From Candidatus Omnitrophota bacterium (lineage in GTDB: Bacteria; Omnitrophota; Gorgyraeia; Gorgyraeales; Gorgyraeaceae), in contig JAHIPS010000072.1 in assembly GCA_018902915.1 (NCBI GenBank), forward strand, positions 1 through 42,082: a stretch of DNA of 42,082 nt, given 5' to 3'. How positions within the stretch are numbered: position 1 is the stretch's first letter; every line of letters begins with the position of its first letter. This document shows positions 8,163 to 15,983 of this stretch, piece after piece. The notes beneath the pieces are model-generated. The model saw only the letters and a program-made list of their open reading frames with translations, had not been told where the DNA came from and searched no databases. Both the position numbers and the translations under genes were made by a program.

Positions 8163-8576
8163 ATGAAAAAGAAGAAGAAGGTCAAAAGAAAAGTGGCCGG
8201 GAAGACAAAGAAGAAAAAGACAGTGGCTAGACCCAAGAAAAAGGCTGCAAGTGCGAAAAAGAAAAAGGCGCCTAAGGCAAAGAAACCTTCGAGGATCTCG
8301 ACCTCTGTGCCTGTTGGCACATCACTGGAGGAAATAGGGGTCGTGACCCACTATTTTCCGCATGTCGATGCAGCTGTTATAAAACTGACAAAAGGTTCTC
8401 TGTCCCAGGGCGACACTATTGTCTTAAAAGGCCACACCACTGATTTTAAGGAAAAGATCGTGTCCATGCAGCTTGACCACGTTCCTATAGCAAGCGCTTC
8501 CAGCGGACAGGAAATAGGGCTCAAGGTCAAATCAAGGGTCAGGGAACACGACATAGTCTACAAGGTTATTGTCTAA
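8163..8576 (+). CDS. Lys-rich tail fused to an EF-Tu domain 2-like barrel
   Basis: The start is taken at ATG 8163, preceded by GGAGGTGG (8152-8159); an upstream in-frame ATG at 8109 would add 18 residues. The 137-residue product has a very basic N-terminal tail of about 45 residues made almost only of Lys, Ala, Val and Pro, like histone H1 C-tails. A beta-barrel of about 80 residues follows (GVVTHYFPHVDAAVIKL to VREHDIVYKV) that matches the translation-factor domain 2 proteins annotated as 'translation elongation factor-like'. The barrel type is usually associated with RNA or peptidase U32 partners; the tail suggests nucleic-acid binding. No GTPase domain is present. Confidence 0.75.
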   Translation: MKKKKKVKRKVAGKTKKKKTVARPKKKAASAKKKKAPKAKKPSRISTSVPVGTSLEEIGVVTHYFPHVDAAVIKLTKGSLSQGDTIVLKGHTTDFKEKIVSMQLDHVPIASASSGQEIGLKVKSRVREHDIVYKVIV

Positions 8577-8577
8577 C

Positions 8578-8605
8578 TTGAATTTGCAGTAAAGTGTGAT
8601 ATACT
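8578..8605 (+). promoter_or_regulatory. Promoter for a structured leader or small RNA
   Basis: TTGAAT (8578-8583), a 16-nt spacer and TATACT (8600-8605, with a TGn extension) predict a start at about 8612, the first base of a 13-bp helix. Confidence 0.7.
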
Positions 8606-8611
8606 TTTCTT

Positions 8612-8697
8612 GAAGCCGATAAAGTTAAAAAGATGGGCCTTTTCATAAGGCCAAGCCAGATCGCGCTACGCGATTAATCTTTATCGGCTTCTTTTTT
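8612..8697 (+). ncRNA. Candidate structured RNA: three-way junction closed by a terminator helix
   Basis: GAAGCCGATAAAG (8612-8624) pairs perfectly with CTTTATCGGCTTC (8679-8691), which is followed by six T. Inside are two more hairpins: GGCCTT/AAGGCC (8636-8641, 8647-8652) and ATCGCG/CGCGAT (8660-8665, 8669-8674). With its own promoter ending just upstream, the unit would make an 86-nt RNA whose ends pair, or a terminating leader for the gene at 8707, which has no Shine-Dalgarno. It does not match a riboswitch class I recognise. It may simply be a branched terminator. Confidence 0.55.
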
Positions 8698-8706
8698 ATT
8701 ATAAAC

Positions 8707-10200
8707 ATGCCCAATAAAATCATATCAGTATATAGTAATATTGCTACGCTTGGTAAGACTGGCTATGCCATAAACCTTGCTGCAGGGATTACAAGGCTTG
8801 CGGACGAGAGGGCGCTCCTCATCAATATGACCAGGCAGGCAGAAGGTCTGCCTGAGGCGATCGCAGGCATAGATATATTAAACCTCGAGGAGCTAGACAG
8901 CCAGCGCATGGAACAGATTAAAAAAGAGCACAGCCATATAGTCATTAACCTGCCTCTTGGCATGAACGAGTCGCTGTACGAGATACTGGGCTGTTCGGAT
9001 GCGATCCATTATTTTGTTGATTCTACCAGGGATAGTCTTGTTGCCTCGTACGAGTTTTTAGAGGAGCTGCTTAAAAAAGGCATGCAGGAGATTCATTCCA
9101 AAATCAAGGTCGTGGTAAACAGGCTTAATATATTCGATAAATTTTCAAAAGGCGAGATCTCGTGGCTGGTTAGAAGAGATATATGGGCCATCGTGCCTGA
9201 GCCAGGGATATTAGAGACGCCAGTAGACGCAGAGGGCGTGCCACTTGTTTTAAAGACCCAGCCCTCGCTTTACTCAAAGGCGATCTTGCGCATAATAAAG
9301 AGGGAATTAGACATGATGGTGGGCCTGGCGCTCGGCAGCGGCGCAGCGTTTGGTATCGCGCATATAGGCGTCTTAAAGGTGTTGGAGCAGAATCGCATAC
9401 CTGTGGATATAGTGTCAGGTTCGAGCATAGGGGCGCTCATAGCGAGCATGCTGGGGCTCGGGTATTCTTCTGACAGGATAGAATATTTTGCAAAGAAACT
9501 CACGAACAAACTCAAGATCATGAGGTTATTGGATTTTACCCTGCCTGTATCAGGTATACTCGCTGGCAGGAGGCTGAAGAGGTTTTTGAAGACCATTTTA
9601 GGAGAAAAAACATTTGAAGATCTGGAAATACCTGTTAAGATAATGGTATATGACCTTGCCAACAGGGAAACGCTCACCATGGAGAGCGGCCAGCTGGTCG
9701 AGGCCGTGTACATGTCGATAGCTGTGCCAGGCATATTCGAGCCAAAGACAGAAAGGGAAAGGGTCATGGTGGATGGCGGGATCTCGGATCCAGTGCCAGT
9801 GGACGCGCTGCTGAAGGAAGGCGTGAAAAAGATCATAGCAGTGAATGTCCTGCCAGGCCCTGAAGATATACACGAGAGAAACATGCTCTTGAAGAAAAGA
9901 TCAAAGGAAGACGAGGTGCAGATGCTCACAGGTTCTTTCGGCATCAGGCTGAAACTGAAGATACGTAATTTTTTCAGGCGTATCTTCACGCCCAATATAT
10001 TTGATGTGATCATGACCAGCATACAGTCAATGGAATACGATCTTGCAGAGGCGAGCTGCAAAAAGGCGAGCGTTGTTTTGCGGCCAGTGGTCATAGACGC
10101 GACCTCGATCGATTTTCACCTTGTCAGGAATTTTATAAAGAAGGGCGAGGAAGAAACACTCGCGCATATTGACCAGATAAAAAAGATGGTGGAGCCTTGA
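8707..10200 (+). CDS. MinD/ParA-like domain fused to patatin-like phospholipase
   Basis: This 497-residue protein has two parts. Residues 1-200 resemble a MinD/ParA P-loop ATPase, but the Walker A is degraded (NIATLGKTGYA instead of KGGVGKTT), so nucleotide use is doubtful. Residues 205-420 are a patatin/NTE-type lipid acyl hydrolase with the oxyanion region GSGAAFGIAHIG, nucleophile GSSIG (S240) and catalytic dyad partner DGG (D356). Patatin domains cleave acyl chains from membrane lipids; the ParA-like part may target the enzyme to the membrane. Translation starts just after a terminator-like hairpin without a visible Shine-Dalgarno. The C-terminal 80 residues are not assigned. Confidence 0.85.
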   Translation: MPNKIISVYSNIATLGKTGYAINLAAGITRLADERALLINMTRQAEGLPEAIAGIDILNLEELDSQRMEQIKKEHSHIVINLPLGMNESLYEILGCSDAIHYFVDSTRDSLVASYEFLEELLKKGMQEIHSKIKVVVNRLNIFDKFSKGEISWLVRRDIWAIVPEPGILETPVDAEGVPLVLKTQPSLYSKAILRIIKRELDMMVGLALGSGAAFGIAHIGVLKVLEQNRIPVDIVSGSSIGALIASMLGLGYSSDRIEYFAKKLTNKLKIMRLLDFTLPVSGILAGRRLKRFLKTILGEKTFEDLEIPVKIMVYDLANRETLTMESGQLVEAVYMSIAVPGIFEPKTERERVMVDGGISDPVPVDALLKEGVKKIIAVNVLPGPEDIHERNMLLKKRSKEDEVQMLTGSFGIRLKLKIRNFFRRIFTPNIFDVIMTSIQSMEYDLAEASCKKASVVLRPVVIDATSIDFHLVRNFIKKGEEETLAHIDQIKKMVEP

Positions 10201-10201
10201 T

Positions 10202-11350
10202 ATGGCAGGGGAAGCGTTAAAGGTATTGATGATAGAGTTTGACAAGCAGAATATCCTAAAGATAAGGGATGTTCTTTCATCGCCGTCAGATATTTCTTAC
10301 GATGTATCCTGGGCGCAGAAGGAAGAAAACGTGCTGAGCATGGTCGATAAGGAGGATTTTGACGTGATCCTTATCTCGTATAAGCTCCTCGGCGCCAATG
10401 GCCTCGAGATATTATCTGACCTGCAATACAAGGATCTCAAGGGACCTGTCATAATGATGGCTGACAAGGGAGACGAGGAGTTTTCCACGCAGGCAATGCG
10501 GCTGGGCGCGCATGATTTTGTAATACGCGGCAAGGGTTTTGAAAAAGGCCTGCCCCTGGTCATCCATAATGCCCTGAACGCGTTTCGCGCAAAAAAAGAA
10601 AGAGAACGGCTGCAGAAAGAGATCGCCGCTAAAAATATAGAATTAGAGTCGGCGAACAGGAAATTAAAAGAGATTGACAGGATCAAATCTGACTTTGTCG
10701 CAAACGTGGCTCACGAGTTCAGGACGCCTTTAACTATTATAAAAGGCAATACAGACATGGTGATCAAGGGCGGACTCGGCAAAGTGACAGACCAGCAAAA
10801 GGACATGCTGGACGGCGCAGTAAAAATAGCTAACAGGCTCTCACGCCTTGTAAATGACCTTCTGGATATATCAAAGATAGAATCAGGAAAACTGAAATTA
10901 AAAAAAGAGACTATAAATATGAATAGGATCATAGAAGAGAACATGGCTGCCTTTGATAAGATAATAAAGGACAAGAAACAGACGCTTCAAAAAGAGCTTG
11001 CCAAGGACATGCCGGACATAACCGCTGACATGGACAAGATAACGCAGGTTTTTATCAATCTTTTGAGCAATGCTGTAAAGTACAGTGCAGAAGGAGGCTC
11101 TGTAATAGTAAAAACTACGAATCTTGAAAAAGAAATAATGGTAGAGGTCGCGGATACAGGCGAGGGTATAGCTCCGGAGGACATAGACAAGGTATTTGAT
11201 AAATTCACAAGGGTGACAGCAGAGAAAAAAGAAGGCACTGGCCTGGGCCTTCCAATAGCCAAGGATATAGTGGTCCTTCACAAGGGCAGGATGTGGGTCA
11301 AGAGTGAACTGGGCAAAGGCAGCCAGTTCTTCTTCACCCTCCCTAAATAA
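10202..11350 (+). CDS. Hybrid sensor: receiver-like domain plus histidine kinase
   Basis: The 382-residue protein has an N-terminal receiver fold (about 1-125), a short coiled coil, a HisKA dimerisation domain with VAHEFRTP (H171) and a HATPase_c domain (DTGEGI 318-323, GTGLGL 345-350, N-box INLLSNAVKYS). It has no membrane segment, so it is a soluble kinase. In the receiver the expected phosphoacceptor Asp (as in VILLD) is replaced by Ser 59 (VILIS), so the domain probably senses or interacts without being phosphorylated. The gene starts 2 nt after the patatin stop, suggesting one operon. No dedicated response regulator is adjacent. Confidence 0.88.
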   Translation: MAGEALKVLMIEFDKQNILKIRDVLSSPSDISYDVSWAQKEENVLSMVDKEDFDVILISYKLLGANGLEILSDLQYKDLKGPVIMMADKGDEEFSTQAMRLGAHDFVIRGKGFEKGLPLVIHNALNAFRAKKERERLQKEIAAKNIELESANRKLKEIDRIKSDFVANVAHEFRTPLTIIKGNTDMVIKGGLGKVTDQQKDMLDGAVKIANRLSRLVNDLLDISKIESGKLKLKKETINMNRIIEENMAAFDKIIKDKKQTLQKELAKDMPDITADMDKITQVFINLLSNAVKYSAEGGSVIVKTTNLEKEIMVEVADTGEGIAPEDIDKVFDKFTRVTAEKKEGTGLGLPIAKDIVVLHKGRMWVKSELGKGSQFFFTLPK

Positions 11351-11357
11351 GGAGATA

Positions 11358-11492
11358 ATGATGAGACGTTTGATATGGGTGGTGCTGGTATTAATGGCAA
11401 TTTCTTCTATAACTGGCTGCGCTCGCACAAAGCGCGTAGCAAATGATATTGACTGGGTAGTTTTTGACGGCGAGCCATCAAGGGAAAATTAA
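11358..11492 (+). CDS. Small lipoprotein, 44 residues
   Basis: A short gene follows the kinase with GGAG at 11351-11354 before ATG 11358 (a second ATG at 11361 is also possible). The product has a basic start, a hydrophobic core and a lipobox SITGC (Cys 21), then only 23 residues ending GEPSREN. It is typical of tiny diderm lipoproteins of unknown function. It sits between the kinase and cysE, just before the cysE start. Confidence 0.65.
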   Translation: MMRRLIWVVLVLMAISSITGCARTKRVANDIDWVVFDGEPSREN

Positions 11493-11505
11493 GCGAGGAC
11501 CTGAT

Positions 11506-12216
11506 ATGCTTACAAGAATCAGAGAAGACATAAGATCTGCAATAAATAAGGATCCGGCGGCAAAGAGCGCGCTGGAGGTGGTATTGTGCTACCCGGGCGT
11601 GCATGCTATATGGTTTCACAGGATAGCGCATTTTTTCTACAAAAAGAATCTCTATCTGATAGCCAGGATGATTTCTCATGTCTCAAGGTTTCTCACAGGC
11701 ATAGAGATCCATCCAGGGGCCAAAATAGGCAGGCGTGTGTTTATAGACCATGGAATGGGCATTGTCATAGGCGAGACCTCAGAGATAGGAGACGACACCC
11801 TGCTTTATAAAGGCGTGGTCCTTGGAGGCACGAGCCTGGAAAAAGATAAACGCCACCCTACTATAGGAAAGAACGTGGTCATAGGTTCAAATAGCTGTGT
11901 GCTTGGACCTGTTAAAATAGGCGATGGCGCGAGGATCGGCTCTGGCTCTGTTGTTGTAAAAGACGTGCCTCGAGGCGCAACCGTTGTGGGCGTGCCAGGC
12001 AAGATCGTTGAAAAAAAGACTGCCGAGAAGCTGGCATTGGATTTTGAACATGGAAACCTCCCTGACCCGATAGCAGACGTGGTAAAGATCATGCTGAAGA
12101 TGCAGCATGAATTAGAGGAGAGGCTGAAGACATTAGAAAAAGACCACAAGATAAAGGCACGAAGTATATTCCATGATTATGAAGAAAAGGCGACAGAGGA
12201 GCTTCCTGACGCCTGA
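11506..12216 (+). CDS. cysE: Serine O-acetyltransferase
   Basis: The 236-residue protein has the short-form CysE plan: an N-terminal helical part with [14 protein letters not shown], then a left-handed beta-helix of hexapeptide repeats ([49 protein letters not shown]). It transfers acetyl from acetyl-CoA to L-serine, the first step of cysteine synthesis, in the cytoplasm. ATG 11506 is chosen; an in-frame TTG at 11464 would overlap the lipoprotein gene. The C-terminal tail (about 40 residues, coiled) is longer than the minimal enzyme. No cysK lies next to it. Confidence 0.92.
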   Translation: MLTRIREDIRSAINKDPAAKSALEVVLCYPGVHAIWFHRIAHFFYKKNLYLIARMISHVSRFLTGIEIHPGAKIGRRVFIDHGMGIVIGETSEIGDDTLLYKGVVLGGTSLEKDKRHPTIGKNVVIGSNSCVLGPVKIGDGARIGSGSVVVKDVPRGATVVGVPGKIVEKKTAEKLALDFEHGNLPDPIADVVKIMLKMQHELEERLKTLEKDHKIKARSIFHDYEEKATEELPDA

Positions 12217-12243
12217 TAAACCCACCGTTGTCCCCGCGTATAT

Positions 12244-12960
12244 ATGAATAGCAAGACAATTATTGTAATGCCTGCTTATAATGCCGAGAAGACATTAGAG
12301 AAGACCTACAGGGATATACCAGGAGGCATTGTTGACGAGATCATACTGTGCGATGATTTTAGCAAGGATAAGACTCTCGAAGTCGCCAGGGGCCTGGGCT
12401 TGACAGTGATAGCGCATGATAAAAATAAAGGCTATGGCGGAAATCAGAAGACCTGCTACAGAGAGGCGCTTAAAAAAGGCGCGGATATCGTTATCATGCT
12501 GCACCCTGATTACCAGTATGACGCTAAAAAAATTCCAGAGCTGATCCAGCCCTTGCTGGAGAAGGGCGCGGATGTAGTATTGGGTTCGAGGATTCTGGGC
12601 GGCACAGCCCTTAAAGGCGGGATGCCTTTATCTAAATATATATCAAACAGGCTTGCGACAATATACGAAAATAAGGTCCTGGGTCTGAATCTTTCTGAAT
12701 ACCACACTGGTCTTCGCGCGTTTACAAGGAAATTCTTGGAAACAGTTAACTGGCAGGCCTATTCAGACGACTTTTTGTTCGACGCCCAGATTCTAATAGA
12801 CGCCAGAAGGCACGGTTTTAAAATAGCCGAGATACCGATTGAGACCAGGTACTTTAAAGAGTCGTCCCAGATAAGTATTTTCAGGGGGGTAGTCTATGGC
12901 ATTGGCATATTTTCCGAATTGAGAAAATATAAAAGAGAGCGGATAAAAGGCTCAAAATAA
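12244..12960 (+). CDS. Family 2 glycosyltransferase, DPM1-like
   Basis: The 238-residue protein has a GT-A fold with the start TIIVMPAYNAEKTLEKT, the first acidic motif ILCDDFSKD and HKNKG-like DKNKGYGGN, then MLHPDYQYD and GSRILGG, as in dolichyl-phosphate mannose synthase-like GT2 enzymes. It has no C-terminal membrane helices. It probably moves a sugar from a nucleotide donor to a lipid carrier or glycan. It follows cysE by 27 nt and has no recognisable Shine-Dalgarno. Confidence 0.87.
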   Translation: MNSKTIIVMPAYNAEKTLEKTYRDIPGGIVDEIILCDDFSKDKTLEVARGLGLTVIAHDKNKGYGGNQKTCYREALKKGADIVIMLHPDYQYDAKKIPELIQPLLEKGADVVLGSRILGGTALKGGMPLSKYISNRLATIYENKVLGLNLSEYHTGLRAFTRKFLETVNWQAYSDDFLFDAQILIDARRHGFKIAEIPIETRYFKESSQISIFRGVVYGIGIFSELRKYKRERIKGSK

Positions 12961-12989
12961 TTGACAAAATGCCATTTGTATGATATTAT
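12961..12989 (+). promoter_or_regulatory. Promoter of the cold shock gene
   Basis: TTGACA (12961-12966), a 17-nt spacer and TATTAT (12984-12989) with TGn just before it give a strong promoter starting near 12996. Confidence 0.85.
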
Positions 12990-13007
12990 TTACGATAATA
13001 TGATCAA

Positions 13008-13032
13008 CCTTGCGAAAAGGGTTTTTGCAAGG
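13008..13032 (+). promoter_or_regulatory. Hairpin in the cold shock 5' leader
   Basis: CCTTGCGAAAA and GTTTTTGCAAGG form a hairpin in the roughly 60-nt leader, ending 23 nt before the GTG start. Cold-shock leaders often fold in a temperature-dependent way; that function is inferred here. Confidence 0.5.
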
Positions 13033-13055
13033 GGTACGGAAGGAGGGCAGTAATA

Positions 13056-13259
13056 GTGCCAAAGGGTAAGGTTAAGTGGTTCGACAATAAGAAAGGCTAC
13101 GGCTTTATCACACCAGAGGATGGCAAGGATGTATTTGTGCATCACACAGCCATACAGGGTGACGGATATAAGACCTTAGCGGAAGGTCAAGAAGTAGAGT
13201 TCGATATTGTCCAGGGACCAAAAGGAGAACAGGCATCTAACGTAACCAAGTTAGGATAA
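13056..13259 (+). CDS. Cold shock protein (CSD fold)
   Basis: This is a complete 67-residue cold shock domain with the RNA-binding motifs KGYGFI (RNP1) and VFVHH (RNP2). It binds single-stranded nucleic acid and melts RNA structure. The start is GTG 13056 behind GGAAGGAGGG, so expression should be strong. It is monocistronic: a strong promoter lies upstream and a terminator follows. Confidence 0.96.
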   Translation: MPKGKVKWFDNKKGYGFITPEDGKDVFVHHTAIQGDGYKTLAEGQEVEFDIVQGPKGEQASNVTKLG

Positions 13260-13278
13260 GCCGGAAATAGCTATCTTT

Positions 13279-13313
13279 GCCCCCAGCGTTTTACGTTGGG
13301 GGCATTTTTTTTA
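13279..13313 (+). terminator. Intrinsic terminator after the cold shock gene
   Basis: GCCCCCAGCG and CGTTGGGGGC close a short loop and are followed by a run of eight T. Confidence 0.94.
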
Positions 13314-13319
13314 GGAGTC

Positions 13320-13607
13320 ATGACAGAGTTTATCAGGGTATGGAAGGAATTTGACATAAAGGATGTCTCAGGGCACCTCCTTATGGTGGGGGACCTTACA
13401 GGGGATTGCTCTAGCTGCAGGCATCTTGGCATAGACTATTCGCAGGCAAAGACCTGTCCAGGATGCGGCGCGGAGTTCAAGTATATTGCCACCAGGACAA
13501 GGGATACAAGAAGGATAAAGACCAAAAGACCGGATCTGATATTCATTGATTTCGAGGATTACAAAAAGGCATCAGGCAAACTAAGGGCAAGGGACCTGTT
13601 ATCTTAG
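13320..13607 (+). CDS. Small zinc-ribbon protein of unknown function
   Basis: The 95-residue protein starts at ATG 13320 behind AGGAG; an earlier in-frame TTG at 13296 lies inside the terminator and is rejected. It has two Cys pairs, CSSC and CPGC (about residues 30-50), spaced like a zinc ribbon, then a basic segment (TRDTRRIKTKRP) and an acidic end. It starts only a few bases after the cold shock terminator, so readthrough may drive it. I do not recognise a named family. Confidence 0.7.
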   Translation: MTEFIRVWKEFDIKDVSGHLLMVGDLTGDCSSCRHLGIDYSQAKTCPGCGAEFKYIATRTRDTRRIKTKRPDLIFIDFEDYKKASGKLRARDLLS

Positions 13608-13650
13608 CTATATTTGACAAAATGAGCAATGCACGATTTGTCAAATATAG
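13608..13650. repeat. TTTGACAAA palindrome, copy 1
   Basis: CTATATTTGACAAA (13608-13621) and its exact reverse complement (13637-13650) flank a 15-nt loop. It begins immediately after the stop of the zinc-ribbon gene and ends 10 nt before the next ATG. The inner sequence TTTGACAAAATGA also occurs in copy 2. Confidence 0.85.
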
Positions 13651-13660
13651 ATAGTGGATC

Positions 13661-15208
13661 ATGAATAGACTAAACACGCTATTTATCCTGATTATAATTC
13701 TTGCCACAATCGCGGCTTATGCAAATTCCCTGCATAATCAGTTCGTATGGGATGACGAGGATTGGATACTCAAGAATTCAACGATAAAAAATCCCCAGGA
13801 ATGGTCGAAGCTGTTTACCGAGAACAGCATCCAGGGCGCGAGAAAAGGCAGTAATTTTTACCGTCCTTTGCAGGCAATAACCCATGGAGTAGACTATCTT
13901 TTATGGGGATATAGATTGCCAGGCCACCACGCTACTAATATCGCCTTTCATGCTTTAGCAGCGATTGTTTTGTTTTTGCTCCTGGGTCGGGTTTTTTCCC
14001 AAAACATGGCGTTTCTCGCAGCGCTTTTTTTTGCAATACACCCCGTGCACACGGAAGCGGTTACGTATGTCTCAGGCAGGGCGGATCCAATGGCAGTCCT
14101 GTTTATGCTTTTAACCGTGCTATTGTTTGAAAAGAATATTTTTCTTGCATGCGGGGCGTTTATCCTTGGGATACTTTCAAAGGAATCCGCTCTCATAGCA
14201 CCGCTTTTAATCTGCGTATACCTGGCAGCCAGGGATAAGAAAATAGACTATAAAAAATTCACACCTTTTATTTTTATCATAATCGTCTACGCCGCGCTAA
14301 GACTTACCATATTGAATTTTACAGGCACTATTCCCGAGAATGCCCCGAAGGCATTTTTCTATGTGCCTTTTTATATCAGGCTCAGCACCTTTTTAAAGAC
14401 CCTGCCTGTTTATTTCAAGGTGCTCCTGTGGCCGTTCGGCCTGCACATGGAGAGGGATATAGCCCTGTCGTATTCGGTTTTCGAGCCGCAGAGTTTTCTC
14501 GGACTTTTAACAACAGGCTCTCTTTTCTTTTTCGGTTTCAGGTTCAGAAAAAGTCATAAGTTTTTACTTTTTTCAGCAGCCTGGTTTTTTATCTGCATCT
14601 TTCCCAACTCAAACCTGTTTCCCATAAACGCGCTTTTATACGAGCATTGGTTGTACCTGCCGTCGATCGGATTTTTTGTTATTGTGGCGTGGGCGATTAA
14701 TAGGTTGCTGGGAAAAAGGCAGCTTAAGTTTATAGCTGTTTTATTGGCGTTGTGCCTCGCAGGTTTTTATACATGGAGGACATTTGAACGAAATAAAGAC
14801 TGGCATGACCCTATATCCTTTTACGAAAGCACCATAATGTATAAGCCTGACTCAGCGCGTTTACATAATAACCTTGCAATGGCCTATGCCGATGCCGGAA
14901 GAAACGATGATGCTATCCGTGAATACAAAAAGGCCATAGAGTCAGGCGATTATTACGCGCAGCCGCATTATAACATTTCGAATATATATTTAAATAGAGG
15001 CGATTACGCCTCGGCTGTTAAAGAGCTGAAGATTAGCATAGAAATAGACAATAATTTTTTATATTCGCACGAGAGCCTGGCGCTTATTTATTTTAACCAG
15101 AATAATTTTGAGCAGGCAAAAAAAGAGGCGCTTTTTATAATTGAGAGAGAACCGCAGAATAAAATAGCCCGTGAGATATTGTCCAAGATTCCTTATTTGA
15201 CAAAATGA
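13661..15208 (+). CDS. TMTC-like membrane protein with TPR repeats
   Basis: The 515-residue protein has an N-terminal polytopic part (about residues 1-375, around ten helices) and a C-terminal TPR region with three repeats (about 395-500: LHNNLAMAYADAGRNDDAI, PHYNISNIYLNRGDYASAV, SHESLALIYFNQNNFEQA). The first extracytoplasmic loop FVWDDEDW and motifs such as FYRPLQ and HPVHTEAV are typical of bacterial relatives of eukaryotic TMTC O-mannosyltransferases (GT-C fold). A role in protein O-glycosylation from a lipid-linked sugar is inferred. Its last codons lie inside palindrome copy 2. Confidence 0.82.
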   Translation: MNRLNTLFILIIILATIAAYANSLHNQFVWDDEDWILKNSTIKNPQEWSKLFTENSIQGARKGSNFYRPLQAITHGVDYLLWGYRLPGHHATNIAFHALAAIVLFLLLGRVFSQNMAFLAALFFAIHPVHTEAVTYVSGRADPMAVLFMLLTVLLFEKNIFLACGAFILGILSKESALIAPLLICVYLAARDKKIDYKKFTPFIFIIIVYAALRLTILNFTGTIPENAPKAFFYVPFYIRLSTFLKTLPVYFKVLLWPFGLHMERDIALSYSVFEPQSFLGLLTTGSLFFFGFRFRKSHKFLLFSAAWFFICIFPNSNLFPINALLYEHWLYLPSIGFFVIVAWAINRLLGKRQLKFIAVLLALCLAGFYTWRTFERNKDWHDPISFYESTIMYKPDSARLHNNLAMAYADAGRNDDAIREYKKAIESGDYYAQPHYNISNIYLNRGDYASAVKELKISIEIDNNFLYSHESLALIYFNQNNFEQAKKEALFIIEREPQNKIAREILSKIPYLTK

Positions 15209-15232
15209 ACGTGTCGGATTTGTCAAATAAGG
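15191..15232. repeat. TTTGACAAA palindrome, copy 2, between convergent genes
   Basis: CCTTATTTGACAAA (15191-15204) and its exact reverse complement (15219-15232) flank a 14-nt loop. The stop codons of both convergent genes lie within the element, so it could serve as a two-way 3' hairpin. Confidence 0.88.
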
Positions 15233-15918
15233 GAGTATTTTAGGATGGACCAGAGGACATTTAGAGAGCAGAGCGGGTGGAATTTCTTACCTTCTTTAAA
15301 GGTCCTTGCCTTATAAGGGATCGCGACCTCTTTAATCTTAAAACCTTTCTTCGAGACCTTTGCTGTTAATTCAGTATCTGTGCCAAATCCTTTGCACGTG
15401 AGTTTTATCCCTTCAAGGGTATGTTTTTTAAAGACCTTAAAGCATGTCATAGCATCAGTGAGGCGCGTGCCGTATAAAAGGTTTATAAGCCCTGTCCCAA
15501 ATCTATTCGCGAGAGAATAAGCAAGCCGCATCTTTTCAGGATGCTTATTGTTGAAGAATCGCGAGCCATAAACTATGTCTGCATTATCCTGCGTGATGGG
15601 TTTTAGAAGCAGAGGATAGAGGGAGGGGCTGTATTCCAGGTCAGCATCTTGTATCAGGATGATGTCTCCGGTCGCATGCGGTATGCCAGATGAAAGCGCA
15701 GCGCCCTTGCCCTGGTTTTTCGCGTGGTGGATGACTTTTGTGTCAGGGATCACAGCGGTCGCCTTTTCAACAGTCTTGTCAGTCGAGCCGTCATTTATAA
15801 GGATGATCTCTTTTTCAGATATGCCGCATGAAGAAAGGTCAACCTCTTTTATTTCCTGCATGATTTTTTGGATAGAGCGCTCTTCATTGTAAGCAGGGAT
15901 TAAGATGGACAATTTCAT
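15223..15918 (-). CDS. Family 2 glycosyltransferase
   Basis: The 231-residue GT-A protein shows LSILIPAYNEE, ILINDGSTD, HHAKNQGKGAALSSG and QDADLEYSP, the standard DPM1/polyisoprenyl-phosphate hexose synthase layout, with YGSRFF and LTDAMTCFK further on. It has no membrane tail. It probably makes polyprenyl-phosphate-linked sugars of the kind used by the neighbouring GT-C membrane enzymes (inference). It is the only minus-strand gene in the island and shares a divergent promoter region with 15984. Confidence 0.9.
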   Translation of the reverse strand: MKLSILIPAYNEERSIQKIMQEIKEVDLSSCGISEKEIILINDGSTDKTVEKATAVIPDTKVIHHAKNQGKGAALSSGIPHATGDIILIQDADLEYSPSLYPLLLKPITQDNADIVYGSRFFNNKHPEKMRLAYSLANRFGTGLINLLYGTRLTDAMTCFKVFKKHTLEGIKLTCKGFGTDTELTAKVSKKGFKIKEVAIPYKARTFKEGKKFHPLCSLNVLWSILKYSLI

Positions 15919-15925
15919 AACGTTA

Positions 15926-15953
15926 ATTATACACTGTTTTATTTAATTTGCAA
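15926..15953 (-). promoter_or_regulatory. Leaderless-type promoter of the minus-strand GT2
   Basis: On the minus strand TTGCAA (15948-15953), a 16-nt spacer and TATAAT (15926-15931) are followed after 7 nt by the ATG ending at 15918. There is no Shine-Dalgarno. Confidence 0.65.
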
Positions 15954-15976
15954 CCTCATTGCAAGTATAGTAAAAT
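15948..15976 (+). promoter_or_regulatory. Leaderless-type promoter sharing the -35 box
   Basis: The same palindromic TTGCAA (15948-15953), a 17-nt spacer and TAAAAT (15971-15976) are followed after 7 nt by ATG 15984, also without a Shine-Dalgarno. Confidence 0.55.
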
Positions 15977-15983
15977 AAAACAC

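Noticed and set aside
8612-8706. Possible fluoride or GEMM riboswitch at 8.6 kb
   Set aside because: The conserved loops of either class are missing (no GAAA-capped hairpin or GCAAAG for GEMM, no fluoride pseudoknot pattern), so it is kept only as an unknown structured RNA.
9270-10094. 274-codon open frame on the minus strand inside the patatin gene
   Set aside because: Shadow of the real gene; the protein is low-complexity Ser/Thr/Leu with no family signs, and the plus-strand gene has clear motifs.
12961-12989. Fifth copy of the TTGACAAA palindrome at the cold shock promoter
   Set aside because: It shares TTGACAAAATG with copies 1 and 2 but has no inverted right arm; it is better explained as a promoter.
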